Shown here one piece after another: positions 56,639 to 64,000 of a stretch of 64,000 bases of DNA. The stretch is taken from contig JAOSJT010000001.1 of NCBI GenBank assembly GCA_027493955.1, positions 1,971,131-2,035,130 of the forward strand, given 5' to 3'. The position numbers and the translations under genes were made by a program. Position 1 is the first letter of the stretch; each line of letters begins with the position of its first letter. The DNA comes from Bacteroidia bacterium. GTDB taxonomy: Bacteria; Bacteroidota; Ignavibacteria; SZUA-365. The notes beneath the pieces are model-generated. The model did not search any database. It saw only the letters and a program-made list of their open reading frames with translations, and was not told where the DNA came from.

Positions 56639-57247
56639 TTAGTGGTAGTACGGTACGCGCTCGATGCGCATCCCGCAAACGAAAATCTCCTGCTGCTCGA
56701 CAGCTTCATCGTGTACGGCGAGCAACAGCTTCGTCAGCGTTTCACCGAGAAAGCGGTCCAGATCCCGTGTGAGTACGCGTTCCTCGCGATCGGCGAAGCA
56801 CTCGCGCAACGCGCTGAGCGAGCGCGCGGCATCGATGATGAGCCGTCGTTCGCGCTCCTGCCCATGCAGGGTGAAGTCGCGCACCCGCAAGGTGCATCCC
56901 GCGCCGATGGCTTCGAGGTAACGGGCGACATCCACAAATCGGAGTTCACTGTCCTCAGCTTTCTCCATGTCGGTGATCGCCCGTACGCTGCTTCCCATCT
57001 GCATGGCAATGCAATCTTTCGAGTTGCCGAGTTCCTTGCGCATGAATTTCAGCCAATGCGCGAGTCGCCGCGGATGCTCGGCATCGCGGCAGTCGCGCAG
57101 GAATGACTCCTCCGTGCCGGTCGGAATTTCGTCATCGTAGATTGGCTGCCCCGTGTGGTCGACACAGATCATTCGGCGCGACGCATCCTCGTCGTCCGCA
57201 TCGTGACGCGCCGGCGCCTCGGTGTCCGGATTGACGTGTTCATCCAT
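56639..57247 (-). CDS. XRE-like helix-turn-helix regulator
   Basis: 202 aa from ATG 57247, preceded by GGGGAA. An acidic N-terminus of about 60 residues leads to a helical region that fits an XRE-type HTH (LKFMRKELGNSKDCIAMQMG, SSVRAITDMEKAEDSELRFV, DVARYLEAIGAGCTLRVRD). The C-terminal part ('RSLSALRECFADREERVLTR') is helical and of unknown role. It is not paired with an obvious toxin. Likely a DNA-binding regulator; the target may be the T9SS protein gene divergent from it, or itself. Confidence 0.65.
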   Translation of the reverse strand: MDEHVNPDTEAPARHDADDEDASRRMICVDHTGQPIYDDEIPTGTEESFLRDCRDAEHPRRLAHWLKFMRKELGNSKDCIAMQMGSSVRAITDMEKAEDSELRFVDVARYLEAIGAGCTLRVRDFTLHGQERERRLIIDAARSLSALRECFADREERVLTRDLDRFLGETLTKLLLAVHDEAVEQQEIFVCGMRIERVPYYH

Positions 57248-57616
57248 GATATTCCCCTTGTACTATGTTGAACTGCCCCCGCAACTCCCGCGGGGATTCT
57301 GAAAACATACGCATGCCGAGTCGCCACTTCAAGGTAATTGCGTATACCTCATGGAGCGGGGAATGACAGTATCTTTCACGGGAGATTGCGCGCGACACCG
57401 GACATGGTACTCCTGCCGCAAGGGATGTCCGCGGAACGATGCAGCAGTTATCGTTGCCGCCGCGCGCACTTCCCGCGCCTTTCAGACCTACTCCTTGACA
57501 ATGTCCGCATCGCGTGGCATATTGGCGCAATACGCAGAATGGCTCCCGGGCAACGAACCTGGTAAACAGCCGTGGCAACGTCCCGGGTTGCGCATCCGTG
57601 TTACATGGAGGCCGCA
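57248..57616. other. Divergent promoter region
   Basis: 369 bases between the XRE-like gene and the T9SS protein gene. It contains no convincing gene; GC-rich short inverted sequences (CCCGCAACTCCCGCGGGG) occur near 57283. Confidence 0.45.
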
Positions 57617-60049
57617 ATGCAATTGTACGCACCTTCCCGCCCGACACGCGGGCATCATCCCTTGCGCACGCTCCCCGCGACAAAAGTCCTTCTCCTCGTT
57701 CCCGCTCTCCTGCTCGCCCTCACCACCCTGCCGTGTGCGGCGCAGACAGTGTTGGTCGATTTCGGTGCATCGGCGGGAGCCAACAGTTTCGGGCTCGCCG
57801 GCTGGAATACTCTCCTGAAAAGCTCGTCCGTGAACTACACTTCGGATGGTCCCGCCGGGCTTGTCGCCGATGCGTCCGCCGATGAGTATGCGGACTATCA
57901 GGGCGTTCGCGGTCAGGCACGCCAATTCCGGACAAGTGAACGCGTGCTCGTAACCTGGTACAATCGTTCGGATCAACATATCCGCTTTACCTCCCGCATA
58001 AGTTTTACCGATGCAGACGAAGCGGACGGCGGGAATTCGCACGGTCGCTGGTACACCATGCGCAGCGCGGCGCAGTATCGCGATACATGGACGGAGATCG
58101 GTCCCGGTGAAACCGCTCAGACCATGTTCGCGATACGCAATACCGGTGTGCATAAAACAGACAGCGTTTACGGGCTTGTCAACATCAATCTCGCCGTCGA
58201 GTGGGGCATGAGCGACCTCAAGCAGCACCTGGTCTGCAGCAGCATCGAACTGCGGGATGATGCCGACACACAGGCGCCGGCCGCACCCTCAGGCTTGCGT
58301 GTGAGCGACGCGACGGATTCCAAAATCCGGCTTACATGGGATGTGCCATCAGACAATACCGGCGTGTACGATTATCTCGTGTACCTGAACGGCGAAATAG
58401 AAGGCTACAGCAGAGAAAATGGCTATACCTGCGTCTATCTGGAATCGGACACGGAGTATCGTCTGTCGGTGACGGCACGGGATATCATGCTCAACGAAAG
58501 TCCGGCGTCAACGGCAGTAACCACACGTACACAGCCGTACACGGTGAAAGCCACCGTTGTTGCGCCTTCGGGCGTGCACTATCTCGGCGCGTTGCGTCTG
58601 CCTGAAGAATTCTCCTGGGGCGGCGAGGCGGTGGCGTATTATCCCGACGGCGACGGCGGCCCGTCGGGAAGCGGCGCCTCGGACGGTTTCGCCGGATCGT
58701 TGTTCGTGACTGATGTAAATCAACCCGAGCATGGACACGTCGGTGAGGTTGGCATTCCCGCGCCGAGCGTCATCGGAAGCAGTGATATCTCTCTCCTGCC
58801 GCTTGCCCCGATACTCCGCTCGCCTGTGAACATTCGTCCTCCCTCGATCGATGCCTGGGACTTTGTCGACATCTGGCGTACCGGCCTGGAATATCGTGCA
58901 AGCGAAAAGCGTCTGTACAGTTCCTGGAGTGTGCATTATACCGTGACGGGCGAAAAGCATGCCGGACTGAGCTGTACCAACGTGGACGGCATGGCCTCCG
59001 CCGCGCGCTACGGACCCTGGTATCTCGGCAACCCCGCCACACCGCCCATCGACGCGCAGTTCGCGGACTATCTTTTCTCCTTGCCGGAAACGTGGGCCAA
59101 CGCGCACACGGCGGGCAGAAGCATGGTCGTCGGGCGCGCCCGCGATGGCGGCCTCAGCGGATTGGGACCTACCTTGTACGCATTTGCACCAGTGGGGAAC
59201 ACACCTCCCGCCGCCAATACCGCCGTGCAGTTTACGACATTGCTGGAGTACGGGTCCGTCGAGGGGACGGATAATTACCACTTTCCGGATGCTATTGACG
59301 GGTATAAGCATAGCGATGAGTGGCGCGGGGCATGCTGGATCGGCGCCGGGACGCAGGCAGCCGTCGCGGTCATCGGACGGAAGGCACACGGTGATAACTG
59401 GTACGGTTATCATGGCGAGCGCATGCCGCATGACTGGATCATCGCCGACGTGCCGTATTATGCGTTCGATGACACAGATCCCGACGGCAAGGGATGGAGG
59501 GCGCATCGCTTGCGTCCGATGATGCTCTTCTTCGATCCCGCCGATCTGGCCGATGTCGCAGCGGGCACTCTCCCGTCGCATCTGCCTCAGCCCTACGCCG
59601 CCATCAGGTTCGACGAAGCACGGTTTTTCGGTTCCGCGCGGGAAATTTTTTCCACTACATACGACGCGCAGCGCTCCCTGCTGTTCCTCACGGAATTCGT
59701 TCGTGAACACGATGGCGCACTGGTGGTACACGTGTATCGCATAAATGCCGTCGCGGTGGGTGTCGCGGAAGAGTCTCGGCCCAAAACCCCGGAGGTATTC
59801 AGCGCGCCCAATCCCTTTCAATCCTCCACCGACATCACTCTCACGCTCCCGCGTCCCGCGGACGTTCTTTTGTGCGTGTACGATATGCTCGGACGAAGAG
59901 TCGCTGTGTTGAAATCCGACAGATATCCAGCAGGATCTCATCGTGTTCGCTTCAACGCAGCAGAACAAGGCCTTGCGGGTGGCTGCTATATCGCGGTACT
60001 ATCCGTTGATGGCGCCCTTTTCAGCAGGAGGTTGGTCTACAGCAAATGA
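57617..60049 (+). CDS. T9SS-exported FN3 protein
   Basis: 810 aa. ATG 57617 is chosen because GGAGG lies 6 nt upstream; an in-frame ATG at 57605 is possible. Signal peptide: VLLLVPALLLALTTLPCAAQ. Residues about 45-210 are a beta-rich domain ('VDFGASAGANSFGLAGWNTL') like those seen in secreted carbohydrate-related proteins. One FN3 domain follows ('APAAPSGLRVSDATDSKIRL'). The large central domain (about 300-705, 'YLGALRLPEEFSWGGEAVAY') is of a type I do not recognise. The C-terminus is a T9SS sorting domain (APNPFQSSTDITLTL ... DMLGRRVAVLKSDRYPAG ... GGCYIAVLSVDG). Probably extracellular; activity unknown. Confidence 0.82.
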   Translation: MQLYAPSRPTRGHHPLRTLPATKVLLLVPALLLALTTLPCAAQTVLVDFGASAGANSFGLAGWNTLLKSSSVNYTSDGPAGLVADASADEYADYQGVRGQARQFRTSERVLVTWYNRSDQHIRFTSRISFTDADEADGGNSHGRWYTMRSAAQYRDTWTEIGPGETAQTMFAIRNTGVHKTDSVYGLVNINLAVEWGMSDLKQHLVCSSIELRDDADTQAPAAPSGLRVSDATDSKIRLTWDVPSDNTGVYDYLVYLNGEIEGYSRENGYTCVYLESDTEYRLSVTARDIMLNESPASTAVTTRTQPYTVKATVVAPSGVHYLGALRLPEEFSWGGEAVAYYPDGDGGPSGSGASDGFAGSLFVTDVNQPEHGHVGEVGIPAPSVIGSSDISLLPLAPILRSPVNIRPPSIDAWDFVDIWRTGLEYRASEKRLYSSWSVHYTVTGEKHAGLSCTNVDGMASAARYGPWYLGNPATPPIDAQFADYLFSLPETWANAHTAGRSMVVGRARDGGLSGLGPTLYAFAPVGNTPPAANTAVQFTTLLEYGSVEGTDNYHFPDAIDGYKHSDEWRGACWIGAGTQAAVAVIGRKAHGDNWYGYHGERMPHDWIIADVPYYAFDDTDPDGKGWRAHRLRPMMLFFDPADLADVAAGTLPSHLPQPYAAIRFDEARFFGSAREIFSTTYDAQRSLLFLTEFVREHDGALVVHVYRINAVAVGVAEESRPKTPEVFSAPNPFQSSTDITLTLPRPADVLLCVYDMLGRRVAVLKSDRYPAGSHRVRFNAAEQGLAGGCYIAVLSVDGALFSRRLVYSK

Positions 60050-60064
60050 TCGCGATGGTGAGCT

Positions 60065-60120
60065 GTTAAACATGAAACGTGAAACGTTAAACGTTAAACG
60101 TTAAACGTTAAACGTTAAAC
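60065..60120. repeat. Heptanucleotide repeat GTTAAAC
   Basis: Eight 7-bp units in perfect register: gttaaac, atgaaac, gtgaaac, then five more gttaaac. 15 bp after the stop of the T9SS protein gene. Confidence 0.9.
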
Positions 60121-60180
60121 GACATTAACCCGGAGGGCGACATCTTCCATACCCTCCAACGATTGTTGGTGGCCGCACAG

Positions 60181-60311
60181 CACACGCACATCATGGCACA
60201 GCCCACAGGACGACACTTCCTGCAACCTCGCTACTACGGGTCTTCGACGCCAAACTTCAATTGGGGATCGCACACCACACGCACATCACGGCACAGCCCG
60301 CAGGGCGACAC
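60181..60311. repeat. Direct repeat of 36 bp, two copies
   Basis: CACACGCACATCATGGCACA... at 60181-60216 and 60276-60311, 33 of 36 positions identical, with further similarity for about 8 bp upstream. They flank a 59-bp unrelated segment. A weaker related stretch (GGAGGGCGACA) occurs near 60132. Confidence 0.8.
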
Positions 60312-60314
60312 AAT

Positions 60315-60405
60315 CGATTCACGATTCTCGATTCACGATTCTCGATTCACGATTCTCGATTCACCCTTCACCCTTCACCCTTCACCCTTCACCCTTCACC
60401 CTTCA
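60315..60405. repeat. Heptanucleotide repeats CGATTCA/CGATTCT and CCCTTCA
   Basis: Thirteen uninterrupted 7-bp units: seven alternating cgattca/cgattct (60315-60363), then six cccttca (60364-60405). The unit changes, but the 7-bp phase does not. Confidence 0.9.
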
Positions 60406-60427
60406 CCATCAAGCCCGAACCGATGAT

Positions 60428-61144
60428 TCAGCCCAGACCTTCTTCCAGCTTCCCGACTGGAGGCGTACAATCCTCCGCAAAAAATTCGAAGTACAGCGTA
60501 CGGCCCACTTTCTCGATGACGCCACTCTCCTCTATCGTCTCCTGATAGGTGGCATAGCAGGAAAGCGCGGCCTTCATCGCGGCAGTGTCGGCCTCGGTCA
60601 ACGGCATTTCGCAGTCGATGTCTTCCGGAGCCGAGTTCTTCAGACGTATTTTCCCGTTATCGAACGCGGATCCACCGGGATCAGGCAATGTAAGTAATGC
60701 GAGCCGTCGCAATCCGGGAGCACCCTCCTCGCACAACTCCACAAAGACGCGCTTCACCACGGCATGGGTGACAAGATGATCGTGAAAGCCGCTGATGCCG
60801 TGTACGGCATAGGTCACGACAACATCGGGGCCGACATTCACGATATACTCCCGCACCACACGTTCCAGTATTCTTGGATCCAGATCTTTCAACCCGTTAT
60901 CCGGGTAATCGAGTACCGCCATACTCGTCAATCCCAGAACGCGCTCGACATCGAGCATTTCCCTCAGACGCACTTCTCCCATTTCTTCGACACTCAAACC
61001 CAAGCGATGCCGCTGCAACGTCGCGCCACCGCGCGTGAGCGTCAACAAGTGCACCTCGTGTCCTTCGGCGAGCTGGGCATGCATGGCCGCGGCGGGACCG
61101 AAGGATTCGTCGTCGGGATGGGGGAAAATGTATAAAAACTTCAT
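60428..61144 (-). CDS. PIG-L/LmbE-family deacetylase
   Basis: 238 aa from ATG 61144 with AGGA upstream. The zinc-site motif is HPDDE (His9-Glu13), and a second motif GFHDHLVTHAVV (His121-His127) provides further ligands. The fold is the Rossmann-like PIG-L type. Family members remove acetyl groups from GlcNAc-linked substrates such as bacillithiol or mycothiol precursors, glycolipids or antibiotics. The substrate is not deducible here. It runs in the same direction as, and 76 bp upstream of, the LCP-family gene. Confidence 0.88.
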   Translation of the reverse strand: MKFLYIFPHPDDESFGPAAAMHAQLAEGHEVHLLTLTRGGATLQRHRLGLSVEEMGEVRLREMLDVERVLGLTSMAVLDYPDNGLKDLDPRILERVVREYIVNVGPDVVVTYAVHGISGFHDHLVTHAVVKRVFVELCEEGAPGLRRLALLTLPDPGGSAFDNGKIRLKNSAPEDIDCEMPLTEADTAAMKAALSCYATYQETIEESGVIEKVGRTLYFEFFAEDCTPPVGKLEEGLG

Positions 61145-61220
61145 CGACAATTCCTTTCTTAAAAGAGGTCATTGAAGCGGATACGGCCCGGAAACGGTAA
61201 TGTTGCGGTGCTGCGGAGTC

Positions 61221-62561
61221 TCATGGCCGCACTATCGTCGCGACGCCTGGCCGTACTTTCCCCATCATGGAGTATAAAGCGTCCTCGGCCTGCATCATCC
61301 GGAGAATGCTGTCTCTTTCCTCCGTTCTTCCAAGCACGGACAGCGCCGTGATCAGACGACCGGCCATCTCATCCCGCACGGTGCGGCGTCGCCGCTGGTC
61401 GGGCACCTGTAGCCAGACATGCTGTTGGAACGGCGTCCACAGCAATTGGACGGCATCCCCCTCCGTGGCCCGTGCTGCGCGGGCAAGCAACAAGGCGATG
61501 CGCCGTTCCGCATTCACCCTCGCTGCCGGAATCTGCGAACGAATCGGGCCTGCTCCGCGTGCATCCCGGGCAAGATGTCGGTCGTAAGGGCTCAACACGC
61601 GCACATGGATCAACTCCGGACGCTCGGCGACACCGGCATCGCGGAGGAGAAGCGCCAGGCCGTGGCATTGTTCGATGTTGAGATTACTTTTGACGATCTG
61701 CAAGCCCTGCGATATCACTAGTTCGCCCATCGCCTCCCCAAGCAGCGGTAACACCCGACGCAGAGAATTGCCGATGAAGGACGCCTGCACGTAGCTGCGC
61801 GTGTGGTCTCCGTAACGATACCCCTCACGACGACGCAGCATGCGTACATCGCGGTCCGGATCGCGGTAACCGAGTATCTCCAGCACGCCCATCGCGTCGG
61901 AAAAACCGAACTCCATCCAGTATCGGATGCTGTCCCGGCCCGTGAGATGCGCGACGCGACGCAGCAGCGCTTCGCGTCCGCGCAACGGCAGAACATTGGC
62001 AAGTATGTTCCAGGCAGCGCTGTCGTACCCCAAATCCGTCGGTGTGCCGCGGGGTATTCCCATGATGGTCAATGATCGGGTATCTATGTCGATGCTGATC
62101 AACTGCAGTGCGTCGGCACGGCCGCGGCGCTCACCGATGCGGTTGTCGGTACCGATAAGAAGGACGTCAAGCGCCCTGTGTGATGCTCCGTCTTCCGTGC
62201 GTGGCCAGACCCACTCTCGTATTCCTGCCGACAGAATCTGCGCCCGGGCATGTGAACGGTGATGCGGAAACAACGCCAGCGCTTCGTTTCGGGCATGCTC
62301 TGACGCCGCAGGTTGTACGGAGCGGTACAGTTCGTCAACCAGCTCCGTGGTACCGCGAAACGCGCGGGAGACAAGCGCATTCGCAGTCTCTTGGGCCGTC
62401 GTGTACGCAGGGTCGCCGATGAGCATCGGAAGCAGCAGCAGGCACACGAGAATCCCCGTGCCGGCGATCAGCACAGTCGCAGCCGCTTGACGCCGCAAGC
62501 GCTTCGCACGCATACGCGTGAGGAGGAATTTCCTGTGTCTGTCGTACGTGCTGTACATCAT
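61221..62561 (-). CDS. LytR-CpsA-Psr (LCP) family-like membrane protein
   Basis: 446 aa from ATG 62561 (an adjacent ATG at 62558 is equivalent). A basic N-terminus and one membrane helix (AAATVLIAGTGILVCLLLLP) precede an extracytoplasmic domain with LCP hallmarks: VLLIGTDNRIGERRGRADAL, 'SIDIDTRSLTIMGIPRGTPT' and 'FGFSDAMGVLEILG'. LCP enzymes transfer polymers to the cell wall in Gram-positives; in Gram-negatives their role is less clear. The key Arg/Asp positions look partly conserved, so activity is possible. A Gly/Arg-rich C-terminal region is unassigned. Confidence 0.78.
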   Translation of the reverse strand: MMYSTYDRHRKFLLTRMRAKRLRRQAAATVLIAGTGILVCLLLLPMLIGDPAYTTAQETANALVSRAFRGTTELVDELYRSVQPAASEHARNEALALFPHHRSHARAQILSAGIREWVWPRTEDGASHRALDVLLIGTDNRIGERRGRADALQLISIDIDTRSLTIMGIPRGTPTDLGYDSAAWNILANVLPLRGREALLRRVAHLTGRDSIRYWMEFGFSDAMGVLEILGYRDPDRDVRMLRRREGYRYGDHTRSYVQASFIGNSLRRVLPLLGEAMGELVISQGLQIVKSNLNIEQCHGLALLLRDAGVAERPELIHVRVLSPYDRHLARDARGAGPIRSQIPAARVNAERRIALLLARAARATEGDAVQLLWTPFQQHVWLQVPDQRRRRTVRDEMAGRLITALSVLGRTEERDSILRMMQAEDALYSMMGKVRPGVATIVRP

Positions 62562-62930
62562 GGATGGGAATGGAAAATCTGGTGCATAATCCTGCCACCG
62601 ATACCGGCTTCGAAACTGGACAAATCAGACGAAAGAATACATCAGGCGCAGGACTTTTCCGAATGGCCTCGCTCGAAGTGCAGTCCTCCGGAAACGGAGT
62701 ATCACCAGGCGGCTTCGAATACCGGATCAGCAATGCGAAAATCTACACCATCGGGAGATCGACGAGTATAACAGCAGCGGTAAGGGCTGCACCCTCCCGG
62801 CGGAGATAGAAGTTTCATGTACGACGGGGAATGGTGCCGGCAACTACGCGGCAAACGGCGCTTCAACCATCCCGCAGAGTGCATCTCCGTGTGGCCCTGC
62901 ACGCACCCGGCTCGCCGTCGAGCGACTATC
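62562..62930. other. Intergenic stretch between the LysM and LCP genes
   Basis: 369 bases with no convincing gene; short frames on both strands look like noise. Both flanking genes run leftwards, so it should hold the LCP gene promoter and the end of the LysM transcript. Confidence 0.5.
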
Positions 62931-64000
62931 TCACTCGCTGGTGTAATAGGTGAGCTTTTGACCCGTCCTGAGTACATCGCCGAGCTTGTTCCACTTCTGC
63001 AAATCCTGCACGGTCACGTTCAGTGCTTTTGCGATGCTGTAGAGCGTCTCACCGCTCTGAACCACATGTTCCCGTTTTTGCTGTGTCGGGCTTGCCGCGT
63101 CGCTCTGCTGCGTGGGCGCTACATCCTCTTCTCCTTCGGAGGAGGGTGTGGCCGTCTTCGGTTTCGCAGCCGGAGCAACAGCTTTCGTCACGGGACTGCC
63201 GGTTAAAGGCCGGGCGTTATGCTGCGAGACCTCGCGTTGCGCATCGCGGATTTCCAATTCCTGCCCGATGCTGAGTGAGGTCTTCTTGAGGTCATTCCAC
63301 TTCTTGAGATCGGAAACGGAAACGCCATACTCGCGGGCGATGCTGTACAGATTGTCGCCGCGTTGTACGGTATGCGTCACGACAGTGACAGAGCGCCCGC
63401 CACTGCGAACTACCGTGTCGCGGCGTGAAGCGTCGGAGGCCGTGGGGACCGGTGCGGCATCTCTCGGACCGCGAAGTTGCAGCACCTGGCCCGGCTTGAG
63501 ATTGTCATGAGTCAGTTCGTTCCAGGCGCGCAAATCGTGTATGTTTACGCCCGTCGCGCGGGAGATGCTGAAAAGGTTGTCGCCGGCCTGTACCGTGTAC
63601 GAACCGACGCTTGCCTGAGGATTCTCCTTCACCGCAGAGCCCGCGTCCACATTCTTCGTGGCGCTCCGGGACGCTGTGCTGTCGCGGAGTGTGCTGACCA
63701 CGGGCTTCGTCGCGGTCGGCGAAGGTGTCGGCTTTGGGATCACAGAGGTCGATGCCTGCGCCGGGGCCGCTTTTTCACGCGCTGCCGTACGCGCCGTTTC
63801 CTTGACTGCGGCATTGTCCTGCGGGAGCTGCGTCGCTTTCGAAGCGGATGCCGAAGTATTGGATTTCCCCTTCGCGTCCCTGTCAAACAGGAGAAGAGAC
63901 TGACCGACCAATATGTTCTCGTTCGCCAGACCGTTCCATTTCATGACATCCTTCACCGAAAGACCCCGCGCCTGCGCAATGCTGAAAAGGGTCTCACCCT
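62931..64000 (-). CDS. Multi-LysM protein (5' part outside the window)
   Basis: The frame is open through the right edge, so the start lies beyond 64000. Four LysM domains are visible: GETLFSIAQARGLSVKDVMK at the edge, 'YTVQAGDNLFSISRATGVNI', 'HTVQRGDNLYSIAREYGVSV' and a C-terminal 'HVVQSGETLYSIAKALNVTV'. They are joined by low-complexity Ala/Pro/Thr/Lys linkers. LysM domains bind peptidoglycan. The protein ends in a LysM (GQKLTYYTSE) and no catalytic domain is seen in the part present; a peptidase could lie upstream. Its true length is unknown. Confidence 0.85.
   Translation of the reverse strand, partial: GETLFSIAQARGLSVKDVMKWNGLANENILVGQSLLLFDRDAKGKSNTSASASKATQLPQDNAAVKETARTAAREKAAPAQASTSVIPKPTPSPTATKPVVSTLRDSTASRSATKNVDAGSAVKENPQASVGSYTVQAGDNLFSISRATGVNIHDLRAWNELTHDNLKPGQVLQLRGPRDAAPVPTASDASRRDTVVRSGGRSVTVVTHTVQRGDNLYSIAREYGVSVSDLKKWNDLKKTSLSIGQELEIRDAQREVSQHNARPLTGSPVTKAVAPAAKPKTATPSSEGEEDVAPTQQSDAASPTQQKREHVVQSGETLYSIAKALNVTVQDLQKWNKLGDVLRTGQKLTYYTSE

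Overview
The window looks like a chromosomal segment of a moderately GC-rich Gram-negative bacterium of the FCB (Fibrobacterota-Chlorobiota-Bacteroidota) group. Several long exported proteins end in a type IX secretion (T9SS)-style C-terminal sorting domain (starts at 19710, 23518, 39005, the minus-strand gene 52293-55151, 57617, and weakly 49264). One carries about 20 SprB-like repeats, and there is a propeller-type sensor kinase and a FISUMP-domain protein. Good Shine-Dalgarno sequences and sigma70-like promoters (tRNA-Asp, tracrRNA) argue against a typical Bacteroidia genome. A Chlorobiota/Ignavibacteria/Kapabacteria-like lineage fits better; this is inference, not a taxonomic placement.

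Layout. 1-5 kb: partial TPR protein, a trypsin-like lipoprotein, an RlmI-type rRNA methyltransferase and a hemerythrin-like protein. 5-25.8 kb: a propeller sensor kinase and its NarL-type regulator, then a globin - outer-membrane barrel - 2020-aa exported protein cluster, an FN3 protein, a short T9SS-tail protein, a fibre-like protein with coiled-coil and glycine-rich repeats, and a cupredoxin/T9SS protein. Four copies of a 20-bp palindrome (consensus AACYGKACANNYRTNCAGTT) lie in front of the regulator, the globin, the FN3 protein and the short T9SS protein, which suggests one regulon.

26-39 kb: a complete type II-C CRISPR-Cas locus: cas9 (1085 aa, all nuclease residues present), cas1, cas2 and an array of 97 repeats (46 nt, last one truncated) with 96 spacers. 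I identify a tracrRNA of about 69 nt on the minus strand directly in front of cas9, with its own TTGACA-N17-TATGTT promoter, a 16-nt anti-repeat and a terminator. Its pairing shows that crRNAs are read from the minus strand, towards the cas genes. Each repeat carries a plausible extended -10 promoter that would start transcription at the spacer boundary, as in Neisseria type II-C systems.

39-50.7 kb: an 1898-aa SprB-like repeat protein, tRNA-Asp(GTC), a GIY-YIG gene and, 5.4 kb further on, a decayed GIY-YIG copy. Each GIY-YIG copy is preceded by the same ~57-bp segment that carries the tRNA 3' end plus a hairpin. Between them are a frameshifted AAA/DUF4143 ATPase with four 23-bp-spaced direct repeats upstream, a LytS/LytTR two-component pair and a FISUMP-domain protein. 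50.7-64 kb: a two-TM peptide, a voltage-gated K+ channel, a Kelch/beta-propeller T9SS protein, a DUF4126 membrane protein, an XRE-like regulator, a further T9SS protein, an intergenic zone of phased heptanucleotide repeats, a PIG-L deacetylase, an LCP-family protein and a partial multi-LysM protein. I saw no IS element, prophage, integrase or rRNA.
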